Of a stretch of 64,000 nucleotides of DNA, positions 8,507 through 21,915 are shown one piece after another. The notes beneath the pieces were generated by a model. The model was not told the origin of the DNA. It did no database searches and saw nothing but the letters and a program-made list of their open reading frames with translations. Every line of letters begins with the position of its first letter. Position 1 is the first letter of the stretch. Origin of the DNA: Pseudomonadota bacterium (GTDB lineage: Bacteria; Myxococcota_A; Polyangia; GCA-2747355); NCBI GenBank assembly GCA_016702545.1, contig JADJDT010000014.1, forward strand, positions 1 to 64,000. The letters are read 5' to 3'. Both the position numbers and the translations under genes were made by a program.

Positions 8507-9949
8507 CTAGGCCGGCGGCTGCCAGGCGCGTAGCTGGTCGTCGAGGAAGCGCGGGAGCTGATCGGCGGCCACCCGCTGCTGCTGCATCGAGTCGCGCTCG
8601 CGCACGGTGACGGTGTTGTCGGCCAGCGACTGGCCGTCGACGGTGACGCAGAAGGGCGTGCCCACCTCGTCCATCCGCCGGTAGCGGCGGCCGACGGCCC
8701 CCTTGTCGTCGTAGAACGAGTGGTACTGCTCCCGCAGCGCCTGGTCGATGCGGTGCGCGAGCTCGGGCATGCCCTCCTTCTTGACCAGCGGGAACACGCC
8801 GACGGTGATCGGCGCCAGTCGGGGGTGCAGCGCCAGGACGACACGCTCTTCGCCCTCGACCTGCTCCTCGCGATAGGCGTCGCAGAGCAGCATCAGGATC
8901 GTGCGGTCGAGGCCCGCCGAGGTCTCGACGACGTAGGGGATGTAGCTCTCCTTCGTCTCGGGCTCGAAGTACTCGAGCTTCTTCCCCGAGTACTGCGCGT
9001 GATTGCGCAGGTCGAAGTCGGTGCGCGAGTGGATGCCCTCGATCTCCTGCCAGCCGATCGGGAACTGGTATTGGATGTCGACGGCGGCGTCGGCGTAGTG
9101 CGCCAGCTTCTCGTGCACGTGGAAGCGCAGCCGCTCCGGGCGCACGCCGTTGTCGACGTGCCACTGCCGCCGCTCGTCGCGCCAGCGCTCGTAGGCCTCC
9201 ATGTGGGTGCCCGGCTTGAGGAAGTACTGCAGCTCCATCTGCTCGAACTCGCGCATGCGAAAGACGAACTGCCGCGCGACGATCTCGTTGCGGAAGGCCT
9301 TGCCGATCTGGGCGATGCCGAAGGGGATGGCCTGGCGCGAGACCTCGCGCACGTAGTTGAAGTTGACGAAGATGCCCTGCGCCGTCTCCGGCCGCAGGAA
9401 GATCTCGTTGGCGTCGGCACCGACGGCGCCCAGCCGCGTCGAGAACATCAGATTGAACTGGCGCACCTCGGTCCAGTCGCAGACCCCCGAGGCCGGCGAG
9501 CGGATCTGCTCCTCGAGGATGATCGCGTGCAGCGCCGCGCAGGGGTCGGCCTCGTGCAGCGCGGCGACGAAGCGCTGGTGGACGGTCTCGGCGCGCGCGT
9601 CTTGCCCCTTGTGGCGCAGCCCGGCGATGTACTCCTCGATCAGCTGGTCGGCGCGGTAGCGCGCCTTGGAGACCTTGTCGTCGATCAGCGGGTCGTTGAA
9701 GGCGTCGACGTGACCGGAGGCCTTCCACACCGTGGGATGCATCAGGATCGCGGCGTCGAGGCCCTCGATGTTGTCGTGGCGGCGCGTCATCGCGTGCCAC
9801 CAGCGCTCGCGCACGTTGCGCTTGAGCTCGACGCCCAGTGGCCCGTAGTCGTAGACGGCGCCCAGGCCGCCGTAGATCTCCGACGACTGGATGATGAAGC
9901 CGCGACGCTTGCAGAGCGAGATGATGGTGTCGAGTGGGGCGTTGCTCAT
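8507..9949 (-). CDS. glyS: glycine--tRNA ligase, dimeric archaeal/eukaryal type
   Basis: A 480-residue class II synthetase that charges tRNA-Gly as an alpha2 dimer; the tetrameric GlyQ/GlyS form is absent. Recognisable features in order are the N-terminal RGFIIQSSEIYGG block, the LRPETAQGIFVNF motif, class II motif 2 as FGIAQIGKAFRNEI, motif 3 as SAGLDRTI, and a C-terminal anticodon-binding domain from about residue 370. The start is directly followed by family-conserved residues. It heads a minus-strand operon with ileS and the Trm112-like gene and is divergent from glgA. Confidence 0.95.
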   Translation of the reverse strand: MSNAPLDTIISLCKRRGFIIQSSEIYGGLGAVYDYGPLGVELKRNVRERWWHAMTRRHDNIEGLDAAILMHPTVWKASGHVDAFNDPLIDDKVSKARYRADQLIEEYIAGLRHKGQDARAETVHQRFVAALHEADPCAALHAIILEEQIRSPASGVCDWTEVRQFNLMFSTRLGAVGADANEIFLRPETAQGIFVNFNYVREVSRQAIPFGIAQIGKAFRNEIVARQFVFRMREFEQMELQYFLKPGTHMEAYERWRDERRQWHVDNGVRPERLRFHVHEKLAHYADAAVDIQYQFPIGWQEIEGIHSRTDFDLRNHAQYSGKKLEYFEPETKESYIPYVVETSAGLDRTILMLLCDAYREEQVEGEERVVLALHPRLAPITVGVFPLVKKEGMPELAHRIDQALREQYHSFYDDKGAVGRRYRRMDEVGTPFCVTVDGQSLADNTVTVRERDSMQQQRVAADQLPRFLDDQLRAWQPPA

Positions 9950-10185
9950 CGGTGGCTCATCGATTGCGTTCCTCGGTGGTGGCGGCGGGTCGCCGGCGAC
10001 GCCCCAGGCGCGGGGCAGGCGCCGCGATGGGAATGCCAGAAATCGCGCGGCGGAGCAAGAGCCTGCCGCGGTGGCTCGCCGCTGGCGCTCGGCACACGCG
10101 CGGGCCCTCCACGGGGTCGGCCAGCCGTGGTAGCGTCCCCTCGGATCTGGCCCGATCAGGGGCGCCAGGAGCGTCAGGAGCAGGC

Positions 10186-11658
10186 ATGTACGTCATACAG
10201 GTGGCCTCCGAGATCGCGCCGGTGGCCAAGGTCGGGGGCCTGGCCGACGTCGTCTTCGGGCTGACGCGCGAGCTCGAGACGCGCGGCCACGACGTCGAGG
10301 TGATCCTGCCGAAGTACGATTGCATGTGGTACGAGCAGATCTGGGGCCTGCACCGCGTCTTCGACGACCTGTGGGTGCCCTGGTACGGCGGCGCGATCCA
10401 CTGCTCGGTCTATTTCGGCTGGGTGCACGGTCGCAAGTGCTTCTTCATCGAGCCCCACTCCCCGGATAACTTCTTCGGCCGCGGCACCTTCTACGGCTGC
10501 AAGGACGACCTGCTGCGCTTCGTCTTCTTCAGCCGCGCCGCGCTCGAGTTCCTCTACAAGTCGGGCAAGCGGCCAGACGTGATTCATTGCCACGACTGGC
10601 AGACGGGCCTGGTGCCGGTGCTGCTGTTCGAGATCTACCAAGCGATCGGGATGCCCAACCAGCGCGTCTGCTACACGGTGCATAACTTCCGCCACCAGGG
10701 CGTGGGCGGCGTCGAGTTGCTGTGGGCCACGCGGCTCGGCCGCCCAGAGTACTACGCCCATCACGATCGGCTGCGCGACAACACGCACGCCCATGGGCTC
10801 AACCTGATGAAGGGCGGGCTCGTCTACGCCAACTTCGCCACCACGGTCTCGCCGCACCACGCCTGGGAGGTGCGGCACACCGAGCAGGGCTGCGGCCTGC
10901 AGTCGACGATCAACGTGCACCAGGTCAAGTTCGGCGGCGTGCTCAACGGCTGCGACTACGACGTGTGGAATCCGGAGAAGGACTGGCACCTCGCCCGGCA
11001 CTATGGCGCAGCCTCGATCGACGACAAGTACGTCAACAAGGAGGCGCTGCGCGAGCGGCTCTGGCTGCGCAAGGACTGGAAGCCGATCGTGGCCTACGTC
11101 GGCCGCTTGGACGCGCAGAAGGGCGTGCAGCTGATTCGCCACGCGATCCACTTCGCGCTCAGCCGCGGGGCGCAGTTCGTGCTCCTCGGATCGAGCCCCG
11201 ATCCCGCGATCAGCCGAGAGTTCTGGGGGCTGAAGCAGCAGCTCAACAACAACCCCGACGTGCATCTCGAGCTGGGCTACAGCGATCAGCTGGCGCACAT
11301 GATCTTCGCCGGGGCCGACATGGTGCTCGTTCCGAGTCTCTACGAGCCCTGTGGGCTGACGCAGATGATGGCGCTGCGCTACGGCACCGTCCCGATCGTG
11401 CGGGCGGTGGGCGGGCTGGCCGACACCGTGGTCGATCGCGACTTCGGCTACAAGCCGCCCGGCGAGCGCAACGGTTACGTCTTCGACCACGCCGACGCCG
11501 CCGGCCTCGAGTCGGCGATGCGGCGCGCGATCGGGCTCTGGTTCGACTACCCGGCCGAGTTTCGACAGTTGATGGTCCAGGGCATGTGCTACGACTACTC
11601 GTGGAACTACCCGGGCCAGCACTACCTCAACATCTACGAGCACATTCGCGCCAAGTAG
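10186..11658 (+). CDS. glgA: glycogen synthase (ADP-glucose type, GT5)
   Basis: A 490-residue glycosyltransferase that elongates alpha-1,4-glucan from nucleotide-activated glucose. The N-terminal GT5 domain has the substrate-binding K15-x-G-G-L motif (KVGGLADVV) and HCHDWQTGLVP; the C-terminal GT-B domain has YVGRLDAQKG and the E-x7-E-type loop around PSLYEPCGLTQMMALRYGT. The start ATG at 10186 has a CAGGAG site; an upstream in-frame extension is unlike the family. It is followed 41 bp later by a GH57 enzyme, so the two likely form a glycogen-metabolism operon. Confidence 0.93.
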   Translation: MYVIQVASEIAPVAKVGGLADVVFGLTRELETRGHDVEVILPKYDCMWYEQIWGLHRVFDDLWVPWYGGAIHCSVYFGWVHGRKCFFIEPHSPDNFFGRGTFYGCKDDLLRFVFFSRAALEFLYKSGKRPDVIHCHDWQTGLVPVLLFEIYQAIGMPNQRVCYTVHNFRHQGVGGVELLWATRLGRPEYYAHHDRLRDNTHAHGLNLMKGGLVYANFATTVSPHHAWEVRHTEQGCGLQSTINVHQVKFGGVLNGCDYDVWNPEKDWHLARHYGAASIDDKYVNKEALRERLWLRKDWKPIVAYVGRLDAQKGVQLIRHAIHFALSRGAQFVLLGSSPDPAISREFWGLKQQLNNNPDVHLELGYSDQLAHMIFAGADMVLVPSLYEPCGLTQMMALRYGTVPIVRAVGGLADTVVDRDFGYKPPGERNGYVFDHADAAGLESAMRRAIGLWFDYPAEFRQLMVQGMCYDYSWNYPGQHYLNIYEHIRAK

Positions 11659-11699
11659 CGCGGCGTGCCCGGCGCCTCCCGCGTTGGAGATAGGAAGCC

Positions 11700-13163
11700 A
11701 TGAGCGAGCTGCCCGAATACGTCGATGGTCTGCCCAACCTCTGCGGCGCCGAGTCGGAGGTGCAGCGCATCGTGCAGGAGCACGCCGGGCGACCGGTGTT
11801 CTTGCCGGAGAGCGGGGTCGACTTTCAGCGCGTGCGGAGCGCCTTCGCGGTGGCCCTCCACATGCACCAGCCGCTGGTGCCCGCCGGTGGCCCCGAGCTG
11901 CGCACGGGGGCGATGATCGGCAACCTGCAGTTCATGCGTGACCACCCGCAGCTCGGTGACAACCACAACGAGGGCGTCTTCGCTTGGTGCTATCGCCGGC
12001 TGGGCGAGTTCGTGCCGCAGCTCGTGCACGAGGGCAAGCAGCCGCGCGTGATGCTCGAGTACTCGGGGGAGCTGCTGCACGGCCTGCGGCAGATGGGGCG
12101 GCACGACATCCTCGACGCGCTCAAGACCATCACCTGCGACCCCCGCTATCGCCGCTGTGTCGAGTGGCTCGGGGCGCCCTGGGGCCATGCCGTGGCGCCC
12201 TCCACGCCGGTGCAGGACTTTCGCCTGCACGTGCAGGCCTGGCAGCACCACTTCGCCGCGCTCTTCGGCGCCGAGGCGCTCGGGCGGCTGCGGGGCTTCT
12301 CGCCCTCGGAGATGGCGCTGCCCAACCACCCCGATACGGCCTATGCCTTCGTCCGTACGCTGCTCGACCACGGCTACCAGTGGGTGCTGGTGCAGGAGCA
12401 CGCCGTCGAGCGAGCGGAGCGGGGCGGCGCGCTCGAGGATCGGCATCTGCCCCACCGGCTGGTCTGCCGTAACTCCGCCGGTGAGAGCGCCGAGATCATC
12501 GCCATCATCAAGACCCAAGGCAGCGACACCAAGCTGATCGGTCAGATGCAGCCCTACTACGAGGCCCAGGGGCTGAGCCGCCGCTCGCTCGGTGGGATCG
12601 AGGTCCCGCCGCTGGTCACGCAGATCGCCGACGGCGAGAACGGCGGCGTGATGATGAACGAGTTTCCCGGCAAGTACTTCGAGGTGATGCGCGCCTGCTC
12701 CTGGTCCGACGTGCCGGCGCTGAACGCGACGGAGTACCTCGAGTACCTCTTCTCGCTCGGGCTGACGGCGGCCGATCTGCCGCCCGTGCAGCCCCTGCAC
12801 CAGGCCCGCATCTGGGAGCGCTTCACCCCGGGCGCGGGTCCGGAGCGGCTGGCGCAGACCCTCGAGGGGCTACGGCGCGAGGATGCGCGCTTCCACATGG
12901 AGGGTGGGAGCTGGACCAACGACCGCTCGTGGGTGCGCGGCTACGAAAATGTGCTCGGGCCGATGGAGCAGCTCAGCGTGGCGTTCAGCGAACAGGTGCT
13001 CGCCAAGGGCGTGCCGACCCACGAGTACCGCTATCGCAATGCGCTCTTCCACCTGCTGATCTCGCAGACCAGCTGCTATCGCTACTGGGGCCAGGGGATC
13101 TGGACCGACTACGCGCGCGAGATCTGCCGGCGGGGGAGTGAGATCCTGAAGTACGACTTCTGA
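11700..13163 (+). CDS. GH57 family glycoside hydrolase (alpha-amylase/glucanotransferase-like)
   Basis: A 487-residue cytoplasmic enzyme. GH57 conserved region 1 is visible as ALHMHQPL near residues 52-59, followed by VMLEYSGELL, a GFSPSEMALP segment matching the region that carries a catalytic Glu in this family, and a C-terminal helical part with ARFHMEGGSWTNDRSWV. GH57 members include alpha-amylases, branching enzymes and 4-alpha-glucanotransferases that remodel alpha-glucans. Position 41 bp downstream of glgA suggests glycogen remodelling or breakdown. The exact activity cannot be told from the motifs. No signal peptide is present. Confidence 0.85.
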   Translation: MSELPEYVDGLPNLCGAESEVQRIVQEHAGRPVFLPESGVDFQRVRSAFAVALHMHQPLVPAGGPELRTGAMIGNLQFMRDHPQLGDNHNEGVFAWCYRRLGEFVPQLVHEGKQPRVMLEYSGELLHGLRQMGRHDILDALKTITCDPRYRRCVEWLGAPWGHAVAPSTPVQDFRLHVQAWQHHFAALFGAEALGRLRGFSPSEMALPNHPDTAYAFVRTLLDHGYQWVLVQEHAVERAERGGALEDRHLPHRLVCRNSAGESAEIIAIIKTQGSDTKLIGQMQPYYEAQGLSRRSLGGIEVPPLVTQIADGENGGVMMNEFPGKYFEVMRACSWSDVPALNATEYLEYLFSLGLTAADLPPVQPLHQARIWERFTPGAGPERLAQTLEGLRREDARFHMEGGSWTNDRSWVRGYENVLGPMEQLSVAFSEQVLAKGVPTHEYRYRNALFHLLISQTSCYRYWGQGIWTDYAREICRRGSEILKYDF

Positions 13164-13204
13164 CGGGGCGGGGCGCTCGAGGTGGGGCCGGCAGCGCCGC
13201 GCTC

Positions 13205-13367
13205 CTAGAGCACCAATCGGGTTGACTCCCGTCGCGAGGCTTGCCCTTGAAATCATTGGCGTCGTTGCTCGTCGGTTGCCTGCCAACAGCAGGCGCCCTC
13301 GTCGCGCCTAGCCAATGGTTCCAATTGCTTCACCTCGCTCGGTCCGTCAACCCGATCGGTGCTCTAG
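13205..13367. repeat. 163-bp symmetric palindromic element with 22-bp terminal inverted repeats
   Basis: The ends are CTAGAGCACC...GGGTTGAC (13205-13226) and its reverse complement with one mismatch (13346-13367). The centre of symmetry, about 13286, coincides exactly with a perfect 6-bp hairpin (GCCTGC 13278-13283, loop CAACA, GCAGGC 13289-13294), and intermediate parts of the arms also pair imperfectly (for example CATTGGC on the left with GCCAATG on the right). It sits between the convergent GH57 and dnaK genes and could be a MITE-like element or act as a bidirectional terminator. Confidence 0.8.
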
Positions 13368-13388
13368 CGCCCGGCGCTGCCCCGCGGC

Positions 13389-15302
<1,914 letters not shown>

Positions 15303-15498
15303 GACGTCAGCCTCCCGCGAGCAGCGAAACGAAGTTCCTGAGAACGTGAAGGTGTGGTTTTCCCACGTGCACGCGGCAACCTAAGCCGCTGCGCGGGGCT
15401 GTCAAGGTGTGGCGGTAGCGGGTGACCGCCTTCCGTGGGCGGAGGAGCGAGGATTCGTGGGCGGAGGGCAAGCCTGGCGGCGACCAGGCCGCCCCAGC

Positions 15499-17964
<2,466 letters not shown>

Positions 17965-18217
17965 TCAACGCTCCTGGCTAGCGGGTCGGGACCCTCGCGG
18001 GTCGTGCAAGCACACGGTTGAGCACGCGGGCCAGGACAGCGGGCCGGCCCCATAACGATAGAATGCCGCCAGCGACAGCGCAAAGAGAAAGGCCGGGCGC
18101 GAGAGACTGCGGCGGGTGCCGGCAGGAGCGACGGTCCACCAGCGCGGGCCGCAGGGGCCGAGGACGCGCCTGCGACACTAGCTCGCCGCCGGGCGCTGCA
18201 GCCTGCCGCACGGGGCT

Positions 18218-18403
18218 TCAGTCGTCCACGCGGTCGAAGAGGATGCCGTCGTCATCGCCGCGACCGCCATCGTCATCGAGCTCGGCGAGCACCAGCTCGT
18301 CGACCATGTCGTCGACCGAGCCGTAGAGGCTGTCGAGCTTGCGCAACTCGTTGCGCTCGAAGTCCTCGAACGACCGATACACGCGCGGGAACGTGCTCTG
18401 CAT
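18218..18403 (-). CDS. small acidic protein of unknown function
   Basis: A 61-residue protein with a GGGAGG site just before its ATG. The first 30 residues are mixed and aromatic (FPRVYRSFEDFERNELRKL), suggesting a helix, and the second half is strongly acidic with runs of Asp. No motif I can assign. It lies between lon and parA with codon usage like its neighbours. It resembles small proteins I associate with myxobacterial genomes, but I cannot name a family. Confidence 0.55.
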   Translation of the reverse strand: MQSTFPRVYRSFEDFERNELRKLDSLYGSVDDMVDELVLAELDDDGGRGDDDGILFDRVDD

Positions 18404-18424
18404 GCTGCCCTCCCTCTCTTTGTC

Positions 18425-18454
18425 TCTCGCTAGGTCTCGCTAGGTCCGGCTAGG
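18425..18454. repeat. 10-bp tandem repeat, three copies
   Basis: Three adjacent copies of TCTCGCTAGG, the third with two changes (TCCGGCTAGG), followed by a partial fourth. They lie in the 267-bp region between the small acidic gene and parA, where the divergent promoters must be. I see no other recognisable site in this intergenic stretch. Confidence 0.6.
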
Positions 18455-18670
18455 TCTCGGTGCCCTCTGCACTCGCGGAGGGAATGGATTACGGCTACAT
18501 CAACGTAGTTATCCGACATGTAGGAATAAGGCAAAAAACCCGTCCGTTCGCGCGATCTGGGCCGAAGGGGTCGTTTCGTGCTATGCGCGCTCTTAGTTTT
18601 TCAGCCGCCGCGAAGCGCACCGAGTCGCGCGCCTCGGCTGTGCTCGTAGGCGCGAGCAGGGGTCGTATCG

Positions 18671-19522
18671 ATGGGGCAGATCATCGCCGTGGCGAACCAG
18701 AAGGGCGGGGTCGGCAAGACCACGACCGCGCTGAATCTCGGCGCTTCGCTCGCGGCGGCCGAGCAGCGCGTGCTGCTGGTCGACATGGACCCCCAGGGCA
18801 ACCTGAGTTCTGGGCTCGGCTACCCGAAGGCGCGCATCGAGCAGCACCTCTATCATGTGCTGAGCGGTGAGCGGGCCCTCGACGAGGTGATTGTCGACAC
18901 CGAGCTCGAGTACCTCAGGCTCGCTCCCACGCACACGGACCTGATCGGGGCCGAGATCGAGCTCGTTGGCGACGAGGCGCGCCACGGACGCTTGGCCGCG
19001 GCGATCGAGCAGGTGGCTCCGCGCTTCAACTACGTGCTGATCGACTGCCCGCCCTCGCTCGGCCTGCTGACGCTCAACGCGCTCGTGGCCGCCGACTCGG
19101 TGATCGTGCCGCTGCAGTGTGAGTACTTCGCGCTCGAGGGTTTGAGCCATCTGCTGGCGACCATCGAGCGCGTGCGTGCGATCTACAAGCCGGCGCTGGC
19201 GCTGGAGGGCGTGCTGCTCTGTATGTACGACCGGCGGATGAACTTGACCCAGCAAGTGGCCAACGAGGTGCGAGAGCACTTCGTGGGGCAGGTCTTCGAC
19301 ACGGTCATTCCGCGCAACGTGCGGCTGGCCGAGTCGTCGTCCTTCGGCAAGCCAGTCCTGCTCTACGATGTCGAGTCGGCCGGCGCGCGGGCCTATCTGC
19401 AGCTGGCGCAGGAGCTGATGCGCCGGCGGGACGCGCAGGTGGCGCCGCAGCCACCGCGACCCGCCCCGTCGCGTGCGGTGACCCAGCGCCGTGCCCTCAG
19501 TGCGAGCGGTGGCACCGAATGA
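18671..19522 (+). CDS. parA: chromosome-partitioning ATPase ParA
   Basis: A 283-residue deviant Walker ATPase. The N-terminus contains NQKGGVGKTTT (Walker A, residues 9-19), then LLVDMDPQGNLSSGLG and IDCPPSLGLLTLNAL. The last 30 residues are a Pro/Arg-rich low-complexity tail beyond the usual fold. With ParB it segregates the chromosome origin region. It is followed after 80 bp by parB. The usual origin neighbours (gidA/gidB, rnpA, dnaA) are not in the window and no parS site was found, so proximity to the replication origin is not shown here. Confidence 0.95.
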   Translation: MGQIIAVANQKGGVGKTTTALNLGASLAAAEQRVLLVDMDPQGNLSSGLGYPKARIEQHLYHVLSGERALDEVIVDTELEYLRLAPTHTDLIGAEIELVGDEARHGRLAAAIEQVAPRFNYVLIDCPPSLGLLTLNALVAADSVIVPLQCEYFALEGLSHLLATIERVRAIYKPALALEGVLLCMYDRRMNLTQQVANEVREHFVGQVFDTVIPRNVRLAESSSFGKPVLLYDVESAGARAYLQLAQELMRRRDAQVAPQPPRPAPSRAVTQRRALSASGGTE

Positions 19523-19602
19523 GACCTCGGGCGCGCGCGGATGGGTCGTGCGCGGATGAGTAGCGCGGGCGGCGGCTGCGGCCGCGGACGTGCGGAGCGA
19601 GG

Positions 19603-20529
19603 ATGACGGGCAAACGACGCGTGTTGGGGCGGGGCCTCTCGGCGCTGATTCCAGATCCGGCGCCGGCCACGGCCGGTCGCGGCCCGGATTTCTTCGTCTG
19701 CCCGATCGAGCGCATTCGGCCGCTGAAGGGGCAACCGCGCCGCTTCTTCGACGAGCAGCGACTGGCGGAGCTGGCTGCGTCGATCAAGCAGCAGGGACTG
19801 GTGCAGCCCTTGCTGGTGCGACCCGACGCCGACGGCATGTTCACGCTGATCGCCGGTGAGCGGCGCTGGCGAGCGGCGCAGCGCGCGGGGCTGCACGACG
19901 TGCCGGTGGTGGTGCGGCAGGCCGACGACCTGGTGGCCTTCGAGCTGGCCCTGGTCGAGAACCTGCAGCGCGAGGACCTGAACCCGATCGAGGAGGCCGA
20001 GGCCTTTGCGCGCCTGCTCGGGGAGCACGCTTACACCCAGGAGCAGCTAGCCGAACGCGTCGGCAAGGATCGCTCCACGGTGGCCAACAGCCTGCGCCTG
20101 CTCAAGCTGCCCGACGGCGTGCGCCGGGCGGTGATCGCCGGGGCGCTGACGAGCGGCCACGCGCGCGCGCTGCTCGGTCTGGAGCCCCGGGCGGGCGACG
20201 GCGAGCGCGCTGAGGGCGGCGCGGGCGATCGCGGGCGGCGCTATGAGCCGGTGCTGCGCGAGGTCCTGGCCAAGGGCTTGTCCGTGCGGCAAACGGAGGC
20301 GCTGGTGCGCCGCGCGGTCGCGGACCCTGGGGCTGCCGGGGCGGAGGCGCGCGGTCGCGCCACGACCGCCGCCTTGTCCCCCAACGCGCGCGACCTGCAA
20401 GACCGAATGGCCCGAGCGTTGGGCACCAGGGTGAGGCTGCAGCCGGCGGCCGGCGGGCGTGGCCGCATCGAAATCGACTATGGCTCGCTCGACGAGCTGG
20501 AGCGTCTGATCGAGGTCCTGCTGCGGTGA
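19603..20529 (+). CDS. parB: chromosome-partitioning protein ParB
   Basis: A 308-residue ParB/Spo0J protein. The CTPase/N-terminal domain contains QPRRFFDEQRL and GERRWRAAQRAG, followed by ENLQREDLNPIEEA, and the helix-turn-helix region AERVGKDRSTVANSLRLLKLP around residues 145-165. A variable Gly/Ala/Arg linker precedes the C-terminal dimerisation domain with ARALGTRVRLQP and IEIDYGSLDELERLIEVLL. It binds parS and loads onto DNA as a clamp in partnership with ParA. Its stop codon overlaps the start of the PilZ gene by 4 bp, so the two are translationally coupled. Confidence 0.95.
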   Translation: MTGKRRVLGRGLSALIPDPAPATAGRGPDFFVCPIERIRPLKGQPRRFFDEQRLAELAASIKQQGLVQPLLVRPDADGMFTLIAGERRWRAAQRAGLHDVPVVVRQADDLVAFELALVENLQREDLNPIEEAEAFARLLGEHAYTQEQLAERVGKDRSTVANSLRLLKLPDGVRRAVIAGALTSGHARALLGLEPRAGDGERAEGGAGDRGRRYEPVLREVLAKGLSVRQTEALVRRAVADPGAAGAEARGRATTAALSPNARDLQDRMARALGTRVRLQPAAGGRGRIEIDYGSLDELERLIEVLLR

Positions 20530-21254
20530 GTGTCAACGGTCAAGGCGAAGACGAGCTGCGCCGCCATCTCCGCGCCCCCGTGACGCTGGAGGTCCGCTAC
20601 CGCACGACCGGATCCTTCCTCGTCAGCTACTCGCTGAACCTCTCGGTTGGCGGGCTGCTGCTGGAAACGACCGAGCCTTCACTGCTGGTGGGTGCGACCC
20701 TGCTGGTGCGCTTCACCGTGCCGGGGGCGGGCGAGGTCGTCGAGACCCAGGCGCGCGTGGTCTGGGTCCGCGAGCCGACCGAACCGGGTGCGCGGCGCGG
20801 TCTGGGCCTGCAATTCGAGGGTCTCGAGCAGCGGATGGGCTTGTTGATCGATCGCCTGGTGCGGCGCTTCGAAGGGCTGACGCTGGTGGCCGTGGCCGCG
20901 CGTGGCGTGCCGTTGGAGCGCCTGAGCCGCTATCTGCGCAGCGCGCTGGCGTGCAGCGTGGTGCAGGTGGCCAGCGATGCGCTCGGCGAGCTCGCGCTGT
21001 CAGTAGGGGGTCGGTCCGTGGACCTGCTGGCCGTCGACCTCGACTCGACGGGGCCCGCCGGTGTGGCTGCGCTCAACTGGGCGCGGTCGTTGTCACCGCG
21101 GATTCCGGCCGTCGTTGTCGCCGACCACCCCGAGGCTGTGGCAGCTGCAGAGCTCGACGATGCGGCGACCGTGATTCGCGGGCCGCTCAGCTTCGACAAG
21201 GTGCGGCGCTGCGTGCTCGACGTGCTCTCGCGACCCTTGGCAGGCACGCCCTGA
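20526..21254 (+). CDS. PilZ-domain protein with a C-terminal receiver-like domain
   Basis: A 242-residue protein starting at GTG within the parB stop (GTGA overlap). The N-terminal PilZ domain has both c-di-GMP binding elements: an RxxxR motif near residues 12-16 (RRHLR) and an NxSxxG motif (NLSVGG) near residues 38-43. Residues 120-240 look like a response-regulator fold (VDLLAVDLDS, IPAVVVADHPEA, VIRGPLSFDKVRRCVLDVL) of the kind that follows PilZ in deltaproteobacterial gliding proteins. It may sense c-di-GMP. Coupled translation with ParB hints at a link between c-di-GMP and chromosome segregation, which is inference. Confidence 0.82.
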   Translation: MSVNGQGEDELRRHLRAPVTLEVRYRTTGSFLVSYSLNLSVGGLLLETTEPSLLVGATLLVRFTVPGAGEVVETQARVVWVREPTEPGARRGLGLQFEGLEQRMGLLIDRLVRRFEGLTLVAVAARGVPLERLSRYLRSALACSVVQVASDALGELALSVGGRSVDLLAVDLDSTGPAGVAALNWARSLSPRIPAVVVADHPEAVAAAELDDAATVIRGPLSFDKVRRCVLDVLSRPLAGTP

Positions 21255-21301
21255 GGCTCTGACGCACACGCGGGGGAGCCCTTGGCCGTGCCTTTTTTGG
21301 G

Positions 21302-21826
21302 CTAGTAGCCGCGGCTGCCGGAGCCAGGGGGGCCGTAGGGGCTGTAGGGGCTCGTGTAAGGGCTCGTGTGAGTGTAGCCCGGCCACTCTTGGTTCAGGTC
21401 CTGCGAGGCCTTATCCTTTGACGCCTTGCCGTCGCGCGTGCCCCTGCGGCTGCCGGTCTCGGCGTCGGGCGCGGCCCAAGGCATCGCGGCAACGCCGGCG
21501 GCTGAAGGCGCAGGTTGCGTTCCGCCGCGGCGCGCGGCGCTCGGGCTCGCGGGCCACGGGCTCGCGGGCCACGGCCGGGTCTTCGCGCTGGACGGATACC
21601 CGATCGACGATGGCTCTTGACGCAGCGCGCGCGGCAGGGGCTTCGCTACCGCCCCTCGGGCGGAGCCCCGTGCGTCGCCGTCGTTCGGGGTTTCGCCGCT
21701 TCCTCTTCGGCGCGAGGCCGCGGGGACGGCGGAGGTCGAGAGCTGCACGATCGGCCTGGAGTCGACCGGGGCGGGTGCGCTGCTGTTCACGGCGGTGGTG
21801 AGGATGATGGCGAGAAAGGCCGCCAT
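21302..21826 (-). CDS. putative secreted low-complexity protein
   Basis: A 174-residue protein beginning with a short hydrophobic segment (AAFLAIILTTAV) that may be a signal peptide or anchor, followed by Ser/Arg/Ala/Pro-rich low-complexity sequence and a C-terminal Tyr/Ser/Thr/Pro/Gly tail with repeated TSPY-like units (residues about 150-174). A GGAG site precedes the start. No domain is recognised. It faces the PilZ gene tail to tail and lies downstream of the prepilin peptidase gene on the same strand. The reading frame is favoured over the others by its N-terminus and repeats, but the call is weak. Confidence 0.42.
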   Translation of the reverse strand: MAAFLAIILTTAVNSSAPAPVDSRPIVQLSTSAVPAASRRRGSGETPNDGDARGSARGAVAKPLPRALRQEPSSIGYPSSAKTRPWPASPWPASPSAARRGGTQPAPSAAGVAAMPWAAPDAETGSRRGTRDGKASKDKASQDLNQEWPGYTHTSPYTSPYSPYGPPGSGSRGY

Positions 21827-21915
21827 GAGCGTGCTCCGTCCAGGGGGACAACAACCGACAATCGCGGGATTGTAGGCTGTTGTCGGAGGCGTGTCAACTA
21901 GAGCGCGCGAAACAT

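Noticed and set aside
10174..11643. 489-residue minus-strand frame opposite glgA
   Set aside because: Antisense to a conserved glycogen synthase; composition is low complexity.
17978..18211. 77-residue minus-strand frame between lon and the small acidic gene
   Set aside because: Arg/Pro/Leu-rich, without a ribosome-binding site or motif; treated as spurious.
18404..18670. Possible parS or DnaA boxes near parAB
   Set aside because: No TGTTTCACGTGAAACA-like site was seen, and the single TTATCCGAC at about 18509 is too weak to call a DnaA box. Origin proximity is not supported.
21270..21305. T-run after the PilZ gene as a rho-independent terminator
   Set aside because: Six T residues are present but the preceding stem is only 3 bp, too short to be convincing.
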